DNA of 64,000 bases, from contig LUGG01000011.1 of NCBI GenBank assembly GCA_001683735.1, positions 310,001 through 374,000 on the forward strand. Reading direction: 5' to 3'. Below are positions 21,045 through 33,203 of this stretch, piece by piece; within the stretch, counting starts at the first letter, position 1; every line of letters starts with the position of its first letter. The notes under the pieces are model-generated. The model did no database searches. It was not told the origin of the DNA and saw only the letters and a list, made by a program, of their open reading frames with translations. A program made the position numbers and the translations under genes. Origin of the DNA: Grifola frondosa (taxonomy: Eukaryota > Basidiomycota > Agaricomycetes > Polyporales > Grifolaceae).

Positions 21045-21421
21045 TCAACGTCGTTTCGCCATTTGCAAGGTGAGATTATCGATATACATCTGTAAGGTCT
21101 CATTTCCTGAGGTAAGCTTCTCAATGTCAGCTTCAACAGCTTTCACTCGAGCTTGGAGAGCTAGAAGAGAATGCGATCCATCAGTAACAACTCCACAAAT
21201 TTTAATGGTGTATACGTGAAAAACACAGACCACGGAGATCCTCCTGCGCACCAACAATCTCCCTGAAATGCAGAATGTTCGTCAAGAGATGTTCGAGACA
21301 TGGAGATTTAACAAGCATACTTGACAAGCTGATCCTTCCTGATAGCATCCTTTATGATATCACCAGTAGTTGGAACGGGAACACCCCAACCTGGAGAGTC
21401 GTCAAAACCAATGAAGGACAT
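21045..21421 (-). CDS. SCOC/Slo1-like short coiled-coil protein
   Basis: A small protein of about 85 residues in three exons: MSFIGFDDSPGWGVPVP, TTGDIIKDAIRKDQLVK, EIVGAQEDLR and a last exon ALQARVKAVEADIEKL, GNETLQMYIDNLTLQMAKRR. Splice phases fit exactly (AA|gtatgc..cag|G and CGTG|gtctgt..ctag|CT). The C-terminal heptads with ETLQMYIDNL match the SCOCO family, whose members (human SCOC, yeast Slo1) bind Arf-like GTPases at Golgi or related membranes. Start ATG is at 21421 and stop at 21045. It shares a 165-bp divergent promoter with RAD50 and lies 2.8 kb from ARL8. Confidence 0.7.
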
Positions 21422-21586
21422 GGTGGAATGGGAGCAAGTTGCTATGCGGAGTCACGCCCATCGCATTACATAACGCGTCGCGTCGCGTCACTATAGTATA
21501 TGGTCACGTCGTTTGGCATCAGCCACAAGCGAACACAAGTACTGCGTCGTCGGACGCGCCATTCTCTGCACTGTGACGAAGCAATC
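21422..21586. promoter_or_regulatory. Divergent promoter, SCOC-like / RAD50
   Basis: Only 165 bp separate the two start codons, so both genes must share a bidirectional promoter. A GCGTCGCGTCGCGTCAC stretch (about 21475-21491) is a possible binding element, but I cannot assign a factor. Confidence 0.5.
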
Positions 21587-24500
21587 ATGGCTAGTCTGAA
21601 CAAGCTCGCAATCCGAGGTATACGTTCCTTTGATGACAAGCAAATCTCTGTCATCGAGTTCTTCACTCCCGTGACGGTCATCGTGGGGCACAATGGCAGT
21701 GGCAAGACGACGATTATCGAGTGTCTGAAGTATGCAACGACTGGAGACCAACCCCCAAATACTCGCGGCGGAGCTTTTGTTCATGACCCAAAGATGGCGA
21801 ACGAGAAAGAGGTCAAGGCGCAAGTGAAGCTCAGGTTCCACGCAGCCAACGGTGCACGTATGCTCGCTGTGCGCAACTTATCTGTTACGATGAAGAAGAA
21901 CGGTGCGTTGACAATGAAGACGCTTGAGAGTATCCTGGCTTTGGCAGATGGAAACGCGGACAAGGGAGGGAAGGTATGTAATTCGTGGCGTGGCGCATGT
22001 GCTCTTCGTTGATATTCAGCGCAGCGAGGGTCATATCTACGAAGTGTGCGGAAATGGACGCTGAGATACCCCAGCTTCTCGGCGTATCGAAAGCGGTTTT
22101 GGAGAATGTGATCTTTTGCCACCAGGAAGATTCCTACTGGCCTTTATCGGAGCCTTCGGTCTTAAAGAAGAAGTTCGACGATATTTTCGAAGCCACGAAG
22201 TAAGCCTCACATTAGAAGGGGTCATCTCGTGGTGACCTTGCTTTCCTTAGGTATACGAAGGCACTTGATTCGATAAAGGCCCTTCGTAAGGACCGTGTTG
22301 CTGAACTCAAGGCTGAGGACGAACGACTGCAATCGCTGGCTCGGGAGAAACAGCATGCAGACAAATTGAAGGCACGCGAGACTGCAATGAGCGGCACCAT
22401 TGCTGAGAAGGAAATCGAGTATGATCAGATGAAGGCCGCATACCACGATATTGTGAAGGCAAACCAAAAGTTGAGCGAGACTGGCACGAAGTTCCGGGAG
22501 ACCTACTTAAGGGCAGAAAACTTGAACAAAGAAAAGCAACGCTATCAAGAGGAGCTCGAAGCTGCACGAGAGAATCTTCAGGAGCTCGCAGGTCCATTCT
22601 ATGATTGACTTGTTTGAGAATTGAAGTATTGATCACGACCTCGATAACAGGTACTAACGAAGAACTCGCCGCGCGGCTGCAGAATTTTGATGATCACATC
22701 GTGAAGCAGAAACAGAAGTGGAAGTCGGAGAAAGCGAGGGAGGAGGATGTTGAGGACGATTTGTCTACCACCCGCAAGGCTTATATCGAAGCCAACAACT
22801 ATTTTGGCCAACTTCAGTCCGAAGAGAAGGTGAGTTGGGTCGAGCTATGATTGCTTTATATCCACCGACCATCCTTTAGGCTCAAGAACAGCGCATCAGT
22901 GACCGTGAAGCGTTGATTCGGAACATCTGCGCGCAGCATCATATCGTAGGATACGAACACACACCTCTCGAACGAGAGACTGTGCTTGAGTTTATCACGA
23001 AGTTGAATGATCTGAGTGAACGGCAGAACAGGGAGACATCTAGATTAGAGGTAGGTCCTATGGTACATCGCCTCAATAAGTGATGTTCAACAGCACAACT
23101 TGTAGACCGATCGACGAGTCAAAAGTGACGAGTACAACACGAAGTCAACAAAGCTCCATTCCACCCTCGGAGGTTATAAGCAGCAAAGGTCAAACCTCCA
23201 AGACAGATGGTGCGTCAGATAATGCCTTCAATTTCTGGTGTATATTCTGAATTTTCTTCCACAGACGACACTTCAGGGTAGCATCTCCTCCGCGGAGCAC
23301 GAAATAGATGCCGGTCAAAACCTAACGTCTGAGTTGAAGACGCTGCAGGCCGACATAGACGAAAAGCAGCATCGCCTTGAGAAAATGCAGACGGAGCTAC
23401 GCGCGGCGAACTTCGAAGAGCGGTTAGCAGAAAAAGCATCCAAAACCAGGAGTTTGGATCTAAAAAGGGAAGAGCTAAACGCGGAGCTCAGGACCTTGAG
23501 TTCTCAGGCAGATTCAAGGGCGAAACTGGACCTTCAGCGTGAGTCACTCAAGGCTCGGACCAGCGAGGTGAAGACTATGTGAGTCTACTGGATTTAATCC
23601 TTCCTTATGATGACTCTGAATCTTTGTTCAAGCCTGGATATCCATAACCCGAAGTTCCGTAAGCTTGTGGGCATGGATATCAATCCCGATACAATGCTGC
23701 GAGAACTTGAGAGGGTGTCCCTGTAAGCCAAGTGATTTCTCTTATGTCGTTGAATACATTCTCATTGGTTGCAGTGAGAAGGATCGCGAACATGCCGACC
23801 TGGAGAACCAATCGAATGTTTCCAGCCATAACCTGCAGACAGCGCAAACCGTCCTGTCTAATCTCAAAGCTCAAATCAAGGCGAAGCAAGAAGAGATCAA
23901 AGGTGAATCAGCACGTAGGTCTCGTGCGCGGCAGATGAAGGCTGACAATTAACAGCGAAGGACAGGCAACTCAAGGTGGGGCTCCAGGAAGGGGACTTTG
24001 AGGGCACGGTTGAAGAGGCGGTTGCAAGTGCCAGCAGTGAGATCAGCGTTCGCAATGAGTCCGTCCACCTTGCTTGACGCCATGATATGAAGTCGCTCTG
24101 ATCATCTATCCATTCCTTTAAATACAGGGAACTCGGAAAACATACGGGCACCCAAAGCATTTATCAGCGACTTCTGGCCACTGGCAAGAATAAGAAGTGT
24201 TGCCCGCTATGTATGCGCGACATGGACGAAGAGGATATGGATATTTACGAGGGGAATGTTTGTCATATTGCTCTATGACATGCTCGATATAAGCTCATTC
24301 TATTATTATAGGTCAAGGACCTTCTCAAGAAGTCTTCTCCCCAAGCGATCAGGGATCTTGAGAATGAACTCAAAGAGTGGGATCTGGAGCTCAAGAGGTT
24401 GCAGGAGCTTGCTGTCGTGGCTGCATCGCGCGAGACTTTGAGGAGCGCCGAGCTGCCCGCCCTCGAGCAGCAAATCAAAGAGAAGGAGGCAGAGATTCCT

Positions 24501-26722
24501 GGCCTGACCGAAAAGGCGGAACAGGTATGTACTCACAAATCTGCCCGCGATCGCGCTCTGATTGTCTGTCGCTCACTGCTCACTATATATAGCTTCTCAA
24601 TCAATTGAATGAGGTGAACAAGGAGCTCAAAGACATATCCGCCATGAGGCAACAAGCTTTGCTTGTCGCTAATGCGCAGCATGCTATCGAGCGCTTAAAG
24701 TATGAAATCTCTAGCCTAGAGAATATTCTATCCTCTACTGGTTCCACGAGGACTGCCGACGGCGTCCAGGCAGAGCTTGATGTGCTAGCAGGCGATATGT
24801 GGGTTGACTTTCCGCATCGAATCCATTGGAGATACTGACGTTTGTTCAGTCGGATCAACGAAAGGGAGAAGCAGAATATCATGGCGGATCGCGAACGCCA
24901 GACCAATGCCACTCGTTCTCAGGAGAATGATCTTCATCGCATCCAACTACGGGAAAGTCAGCTCAAGAACCAGATGCAGGCTAGAACTGCGCTGGAGCAG
25001 AGGGTCGAGGAGATGAGGCAAGAGATTTCGGTAGCAAATGCGCAGATCAAGGTTAGCGTTCATTGAACGCACCGTTCCGGTGTCGAGATTGACACTGCAT
25101 TGGCGTGGCACAGGATCTCGATGCTAAGATTAAGGATGCCAGCGATCCGATCGACCAACTTGACCGCGAATGGCAGGCAATGCAGCAAGAGCTGGCGGTG
25201 AAAATCTCTCAGGCACAACAGGCATCTCAAGAATTCAATAAAAGTGTCGATCAGTTAGACCGCATGAACAGGGCAGTAGAAGAGTAGGTCACGTCTGCGA
25301 TCCTGTCCCTTGGGTTAACTCGCCGTATTCATGGCGATACGTCCTTGCAGCTACGTCAAGAAGAAGCGCGGGCGATTGTTGAGAGAAGTCGCCGAGAAGA
25401 TCGAAGAGCAGGAGTCTACCATCAAGCGTCTGGAGACACAGTTAGAAGAGATTCGTTCCACCATCAACGGTATCGACAAGGAAATTAACGAAGCTGGTGC
25501 ATCGGTAGCCAATTTGCGCGAGAACATCCGCGTTCGCAAGCTCGCAAAGGACATCGCCGATACGCAGGCTGAACTCGATTCTGTCAACATGGAGGAAGCT
25601 GCGAAGGCTAAAAGGATATATGACGCGAAATGGGAGGTCGAGAAGCAGAAAGAGACCGACCTGCAGACCAAGGTTTGTAGAGTCAATGATTCATATATTT
25701 ATTCTGACTCTTCCGGGTGCTCAGTACGCCCGCATTGGGGGAGAACTTAGCGCTTTGAAAGCTCAACTGAAGACCTTGGAAGAAGACTCGAAAGAATTCA
25801 AGAATGTTCACAAGCAATACAGAGACCAGCTGATCAAAGTCAAGGTGAGATACCATCTCTTGCAGTATGAGTACGTCGTCTAAGCTCTTCTAGATGTCCA
25901 CCATGGCCAATGATGACCTGGAGAAGTACGCGAAGGCGCTTGATAAGTAAATGTCATCGTTGAACATGTTGCGGCGTATCTTATGCCCGAACAGTGCGAT
26001 CATGAAGTATCATTCGCTCAAGATGGAAGAAGTCAATGATACCATGCGGCATCTGTGGAACAAGACTTACCAGGGAACTGGTAAGGCGAACGTGTCTATT
26101 ACTGGATATGACTTATAGGTCTTACCCCTAGACATCGACGGCATCAAGATTAGCTCTGACAGCGACGGTGGCGCCACAAGGAGAACGTACAACTATCGAG
26201 TGCGTGCTACGGACGTCGTTCTTTCCTCTGCTTAACCCCGCTTCTGCAGGTCGTTATGACGAAGGACCAGGTAGAGATGGACATGCGCGGACGGTGTTCT
26301 GCAGGGCAAAAAATGCTGGCGTCCATCATTATTCGACTCGCACTCGCAGACTCGTTCGGACAAAATTGTGGCATCCTGGCACTTGATGAGCCAACCAATG
26401 CGCTTGACATGGAGAACATTGACGCTCTTGCTGCCAGCCTCGTTGAGTAAGTCTGAGTTGATCTTTTTTATGTCCGTTGCTTATCGTCATTCATGTCGTC
26501 AGCATTATCAATGAGCGCAAGAATAACGCTAACTTCCAGCTCATTATCATCACTCATGACGAAAATTTCCTTCGAAAGCTTGGCCAGAGCGACGTGATGG
26601 AGTACTACTGGTAAGTTCGCCCAGGGAAGATGTCATATGTTCCCTACTCATTTGATTTTCCTAGGCGCGTTACGCGAGATTCTAGGCAAAAATCCATCAT
26701 TGAACGACATAGATTCGGTTAG
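21587..26722 (+). CDS. RAD50: DNA double-strand-break repair ATPase Rad50
   Basis: The SMC-like ATPase of the Mre11-Rad50-Nbs1/Xrs2 complex that tethers and processes DNA ends. ATG at 21587 gives [17 protein letters not shown], then Walker [50 protein letters not shown], the Q-loop [15 protein letters not shown] and [17 protein letters not shown]. Long coiled-coil exons follow on both sides of the zinc hook KCCPLCMRD (about 24195-24220). The C-terminal head has the signature [19 protein letters not shown], Walker [13 protein letters not shown] and [14 protein letters not shown], ending [12 protein letters not shown] with TAG at 26720. Around 15 introns are present. As written, the frame slips at the second exon (22021-22031): one extra G in GAGGG would give [13 protein letters not shown]. 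Confidence 0.92.
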
Positions 26723-29049
26723 TATGCGGTTCGACGTCGGACAGCTTGAGTACCTCCTCGGGTCGCTATCGGGGATGTATTGTATGTTATAACTTTATCG
26801 CTTTCTGATCTCAGTGGTGCCTCGTTCCCCGTTATCAATACCCCCCTTACATCCCACATGTTCGAAGTATGTGCCCCACTGAGCCACCGAACTCTTACCG
26901 ATCATCTTCCATACTGTCTCCACTTCAATTCATTCATCGGAACCTTGGGCGGACTGTCCGTTAAGTGTCTCGCCTCTGAGCGCTGGGCATCCTTAGCTAC
27001 GCATTGCAACGTGCAAAGACATCGGTAGAATTGCGGCGGTGGAAGCAGAATTTCCGAACAGTTTTTGTGACACTCTCAGGCCGAGCGCCTCAGGCCTCAG
27101 TGCTAGTTGAGGTGTTACAGCACGTGGTGGTGTAGCGCACATCCCAAGTTGCAACTGACCTTTCTCCGACATTTTGCTGCACAACAGTCGAGTACTGGTC
27201 CTTGCCCAAGTATTATCATCTCATCCGGAGACCTCGGATAATCTCCACATGATGACATTAGAACAGTCGTCGGAAACGTTGCGCAAGACGTGATCGTATG
27301 CTCTTTTGATGAACTCAAAGTACAGGACTTCCTGCAGGCGTGCAGACGTCAGAAATCAGGTCAGCACACATGCTGCTCCTGCCACACAGCCGCTCTGGAG
27401 TTCTTCTTTTTGTAATGTTCAAGTGGACTGACGTGCCGAAGCAGCGCCCATGCATCAATATGGGTCACATACTTGACATGAATACATTTCCTTCCCGGTG
27501 TTCATCCAGCGGAAGTTCCAGATATCAATAGCGATAGCAGGGTAAATGCCTCGATTCGTCGGGCAACCGCTTGCGCCATGCCTTCTGGATGTCACCGAAG
27601 AAAGCACGAAAAATGTAGGATGTGCGACAGATCGCAGTGGAGTCGGTTACAATGTATGATACAAGGGGCAAGTCCTCTTGGCTCACCCACTTTTCTCGCC
27701 CCCACCAGCGCGTCCCACGACTCGCCCTCACCACCTACACAACTATCATATCCTGCCAGCTTGCCGACATGTAAATGGAAGATGATAATGCACAGTGCTG
27801 TACTTTGGCGCACGCGTCCGCTTCGTCCTCGAAATGATTTGCTGACCGTGATCGGACACACACGAACGACCGCTTGCAGCATTGGGAGCATGTCTGACCC
27901 TGCATTGCGCGGATATTAATTACCAACGTCCAACGAGCGATGTGTCTGCGTGGACAGGCAGCTTGTGAGAGTCCATATGCGATGGGCAAAATGTCCTTGA
28001 CACTTGTGAGTATCTCATACATTCCTCTCCGCCGGGGATGGATGCTTACTTGCGAATTGCAATAACAGCAATGCATACCCATCCCGCCCGCGGTTGTCAA
28101 TGCTCAAGGCCTCTCAAGTTATCACTTGCGACATCGGTTCGCCGAAATCCGACCCGCTGTCTGTTCGCGTCAAGCGAAGTCGGCGAGCTAAGACACTACA
28201 GCAAACGCCGTCCGAGTCACCTACGATGTGGATAGCGCTGAAGGCGAGGATAAAGGGCTACTGCGGCGTACATTCTGAAGTAATCACAATCAATGCCAAG
28301 CAAAAGAGCCATCCTGTCTGTTGGTGAGAGGATCTGTCTATCTGTGGTATCCTCATCGTATATTTTGGGGAAAACCTCGGCTTCTGATTTGTTGGTCGGA
28401 GCTGCTGACAATGATACCAGATGGTCCCAGATGCGTTCCCTGTAAAAAATAGCATCAAACTTGGGAACAAGGTATGTGCTTTTGGCAATCTGTGTGGCTT
28501 AATACGGCAGCTTTACAGCGCCCTGTACCCGAGTTTTGACCGTTCAGCCACAAACGCGACCTGGCTCGATGCATCTCACGAAAACTCAAAAATGTCCGGC
28601 GGGGAGAGTTTCTGTGCTTGGATCTCGTAGTCTCCACATGTCTTCATTCCTTGGAAATTTTCCGCGCGCGAACCCCGATCTCTTGACTTCCGATTGAATC
28701 ATTCCATGCGCGCCGTCAGCATCTACAACTTCCGTAGGCCAAGTGCTTCAGCTGGCAGTGTTCCTATGCCGGTCGTGATCAGGTGTCGTCGTGCTCCGGC
28801 TCTTCGAAGTTCATGCTCATCGCGTCAAGATATGCTGCCAGGCGTTTACATTGTGACGGCTTTACGTCGGCGGGTTTGTTAGCATCTGGCGACCCTCCTG
28901 AAGCTACGATTTGCATGTGTTGGCCACAGCTGTAACAGGACCTGTGCTCCACTATTTGTCGTAATCCGATCTTCTGAGGTATAAAAGCCACCTACAGGCC
29001 GACATGTCCTCCACACAGCAGCCTGTGCTCCTGACTCGTCGCACTGACT
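26723..29049. other. 2.3-kb region without a recognised gene
   Basis: Several frames of 60-120 codons are open on both strands, for example 27735-28100 (-) and 27578-27919 (+), but none shows a known family, and neighbouring frames cannot be joined by plausible splicing into one. I see no terminal repeats, RNA gene or transposase motif. It includes the RAD50 3' UTR and the promoter of the next gene; the rest may be an unrecognised gene or decayed sequence. Confidence 0.4.
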
Positions 29050-32000
29050 ATGTCCCTTGGAATGGATGTCGCACCTCTCCGCGAGCTGTCTGCTGATGAC
29101 CAGCTTCTGTTCACACATTTTGGCTTCGGCGCGCGTCAGGCAGCAGCATTCGCATGCGTTCACCATGCTTTCGAACACTACGCTACTGTCCAACCTAACG
29201 CTGAAGCTGTAGAGCACCTTGGCGACACTATCACTTATTCGGAGCTCGATAGCAAAGCAAATATCCTAGCTCGCCATTTACGCTCTTTGGGCGTTTTTCC
29301 TGGTATCCGCGTGTGTCTTTTGGTACAGCGGTCAATCCCATGGTCATAGGTATATTGGCTGTCCTCAAGGCTGGCGGCGCGTATGTTCCGCTGGACGGCA
29401 CGATTGTCACTCAATCTACGCTGGAATATGTCATTCAAGATTCGGACGCAAAATTGGTCCTCGCGCTGAAGGAGTATGCTCATCGTGTTACCGAGGTACC
29501 TGTCCTGTGCCTGGAAGATATTGCAGACTTGCCTCAAATTTCCTCCAAACCGGAGGATATGAATTCTGCGAAAGACACAGTCTACATCATCTACACTTCG
29601 GGTGCGTGGTTGAGTATTTTCTGATGTCTTGGTACTCATGAGTTCCACAGGTACGACTGGAAAGCCGAAGGGTGTCGAAGTGATGCACGGCAATGTTACC
29701 AATCGTGAGTTCCCATATGCACTTGGCTTGCTCCATATTAACAATTTGCTTTGCGCAGTCGTCTGTCTAGCACCCGGCAATGTTGAAATGCGTCCCGGTC
29801 GTCGCGTCTCTCAGCTGCTGAATGTGGCGTTTGACATGGCCGCATGGGTAATGCGTGTCCCCGAACTTGATACGCTCCAATTTCTCACTTCACCTCGTTC
29901 GGTAGGAAATACTCGGCAGTCTCAGCAATGGTTGTACGCTCTGCGTCAGAGGGAAGACTTCCAAAGAATGGCGCGCGGTAATGAAGACAGTGGATATTGT
30001 GATAGGTGAGAGCCAGCCGACTCCCGCCATCAGCTTCTCTGACGGAACGTGATCCCTGCAGCTACGCCAAGTATGATGGGTATGTGTCTGCGCAAAATCT
30101 CCCCTTTGGTCATCTGGCCTGACCCTCCGCTGCCACAGCGCCTCACGATCCAGTCGACTACCCCAACATCAAAGTAGTGGCGACAGCTGGAGAACCGTGT
30201 CCGCTAGGTATGCTTCTTTTTCAGGATAGATCCTTCGGTCTCTAACGACTTTATGGTGTTCCAGCACTCGCAGAGCGCTGGGCCAAGGCTGCCCATTATT
30301 ATAACAGTTGCGGGCCCACGGAGGTGAGCTATTGTAGTGGGCACCTCGAAACCGTGCTTATTATTTGTGACGGTTCCAGATTACCATTGTGAACACGGTT
30401 CACCTACACACGCCTGGGGAAGTTCTCACGATTGGGTCCCCGGTCCCAAATACGAATGTGTATGTCCTGGACGAAAATATGAAGCCTGTACCCGTCGGCC
30501 ACCTGGGCACTATGTGGGCCGGCGGCGCGTGCGTTAGCAGAGGGTATATCAACCTTCCCGAGAAAACTGCTGAACGATACAAACCTGACCCCTTCACCAA
30601 CCATGGGTATGTTGCCTTCGCAATTGCTCTAAACGGACTTGTGTTCAAGCCGTTCCACAGTGGCTACATGTTCAACACCGGAGATCTGGGGCGGTGGTGC
30701 AGCAATGGCGAACTCGAACACCTGGGAAGGGCTGACGACCAAGTCAAGGTCAAGGTATGCACTCGTCTTCACTAATTTTGCAGACTTTTGACCTCGTGCA
30801 ATAGGGTTTCCGAGTCGAGCTGGATGGTGTCTCTGCAGCCATGCAGGTAACTGCCTTAAACGTGTTGCATTTGATGTATTCTGACATATTGTCTCGTCCA
30901 AAGACTTGCAAGAGTGTAAGCAGCGCATGTGCATTGCTAGTGAGTTATCCTTCACTCCACTGCAGAACATTTCTATACTCATGACCATCGCCGACAGGTA
31001 AATGCGGAACTATGGGGCTTTGTCACACCAGCAATCGTCAAAAGCGAGTCCGTCATGGCCGCCGCCTCGCTCGTGCAACCCTACTATGCCGTGCCCACGC
31101 GCTTCATTGCGATGGACGAGTTCCCTCATACGAGCAACGGCAAGATTGATAAACGAGCGCTCCGTCAAATGGCTCTCGACAAGATCGATGCGGAGAATCT
31201 CGCTGCGCAACGCAGCGCGCTGTCCACGAAGCCCGAGTTTTATAGCCCGACTATGTACGACGGGAAGTTGTTGGCCGATATCATATCCTCGCTGCCGGCC
31301 CCTCCTCCCGTATATCAGCACACCATCAAATCATTGGATCTCACCCAATCCTCGTCTTCCAGTAGCCAAGAGAAATTCGCGCCTTTGTTCTCCGATCGCA
31401 AGAGCGAAATCACGTCGTCTCAAGAGAGCGGCAATGTATGGGATGGGTACAAAGAAGACGAATTACCGAAGAAGACCCAAGGAAAAGCTGTGCGCAATCT
31501 GCGCTATATCGTCTTCTCGTTGTATCGGAGGCTATTTGGTGTCGTTTTCGTCACCAACATGGCGGTGTTTATCGCTACTTTGGTGCAGGGAGGAGCTAAT
31601 GCGAAACAGCTGGGACTGATCGTTGTGGCCAATCTGTTCTGTGCTATCCTCATGCGTCAAGACTACGTGATCAATGCTTTCTTCACGGTCTGTTGTGCCG
31701 TTCCTAATACGTGAGTGTTTCTTTGTGCTCAAAGAAGCATCTAATTAAACATTCATCAGCTGGCCGTTATGTATCCGTCGTGTCGTGGGTCGGGTGTATC
31801 ATATCGGTGGCTGTAAGATGTCATCTGTTCATTATGACTATTCATATGCTGACATCGTACGCAGTACACTCCGGTTGTGCAATTAGTGGTGTGGTATGGT
31901 TAATTCTTTTCACGGGGCAAGCGACAAAGGAGTTAATGCACAGAGACAAGGTTAGTGAATGTGTCCTACCTGGCGCTCCTGACATCCTAACATTAATTGC

Positions 32001-33086
32001 ATAGACTTCCATCGCCACAGTGGCCGTTACTTACTTCATCTTAATGCTCCTAATTGGAATTGTACTATTCGCCTATCCAAAAGCGCGGACGAGTCACCAC
32101 GACGCATTCGAGCGTACGCATCGTTTCTTGGGCTGGACTGCGACAGCTCTTGTTTGGTGCCAGGTGAGCGAGATATGACAGGTCTCATCAACGGAAAGTC
32201 GTTAATATGCTTTCTTTCGCAGGTCGTTCTCTTGACCAACGACTATCGCCTTATCGGCCAAAGTCTTGGTCAAGCTCTTGTCAGATCTCCGGCGTTCTGG
32301 CTCGTCGCTGTCATGACGTCTTCAATAATCCTTCCGTGGCTCAGACTCCGGAAGGTTCCTGTGCGTGCAGAGGTTCTGTCTAATCACGCTGTCAGACTAT
32401 ACTTCGATTATGGTCTGTGGGGTTCATCTTCCTTGACTGATCGAATTCGCTGACATGAATCCCTCATGCCTAGTCACTACCAAACCTGGACACTTCACAA
32501 GGATCTCCGACAACCCGCTCTTCGAATGGCACGGCTTCGCCACCATTCCCGAACCCGGGAAGCCAGGCTACTCACTCGTCGTCTCCAAAGCTGGGGACTG
32601 GACCACTCACCAAATCAATAACCCTCCCACCCATCTCTGGGTCCGTGGCGTTCCATGCTACGGCGTGCTGAGGATCACTTCCCTCTTCCGCCGCGTCGTC
32701 TTCGTCGCGACCGGTAGCGGTATCGGGCCCTGTGCGCCCTGCATTTTCGAGCAACGCGTCCCCATTCGCCTCTTATGGACATCGCCCAACGTCCGACAGA
32801 CTTTCGGCGACAAGTTCGTCGACTCTATTCTGGAAGCTTCTCCGGGAGCAGTCGTTTACGGTACGCATCTGTATGGACGTAGCATGCAAACTAGTCACTG
32901 ATTCTATTCCTGACAGACACTCGCGTTCACGGCAAGCCGGACATGGTCAAATTAACATATCGTCTTGTGCGCGAGTTCCAGGCGGAAGCGGTCTGTATCA
33001 TATCTAACCAGAAGCTGACGCAAAAGGTGGTGTATGGGATGATGAGCAGGGGCATCCCTGCCTTCGGCGCCATCTGGGATTCCTGA
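29050..33086 (+). CDS. NRPS-like adenylation domain fused to a membrane and reductase-like domain
   Basis: An ATP-dependent adenylate-forming enzyme joined to a membrane protein. The N-terminal half has the core A motifs: TYSELDSKANILARHLR, LAVLKAGGAYVPLDG, IIYTSG|TTGKPKGVEV (A3), CGPTE, FNTGDLGRW (A7), GRADDQVKVKGFRVELDG (A8) and the A10 lysine motif NGKIDKRAL near 31138-31155. No condensation domain is present and I find no carrier-protein GGxS site after A10. Instead a Ser-rich linker leads to five or six hydrophobic segments (LFGVVFVTNMAVFIATL, FILMLLIGIVLFAYP, FWLVAVMTSSIILPWL) and a reductase-like C-terminus: HFTRISDNPLFEWH, VVFVATGSGIGP (nucleotide-binding loop) and VHGKPDMVKLTYRLV, ending GIPAFGAIWDS. 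About 13 introns are present. One base is missing near the CCC at 29337-29339 (RSIPMVIGIL). Substrate and product are unknown. Confidence 0.8.
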
Positions 33087-33203
33087 TTTCATTCACTCAT
33101 GATTATCGCGACATCTATATTAACGTGCCGACGACATATGTACGAGACGTGTATAATAGATAGCATCTTATGGATGAAATAGATGCATTTACAACTTAAG
33201 GGC

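Noticed and set aside
26723..29049. Transposon remnant in the gene-poor stretch
   Set aside because: No terminal repeats, target duplications, reverse transcriptase or transposase motifs could be seen.
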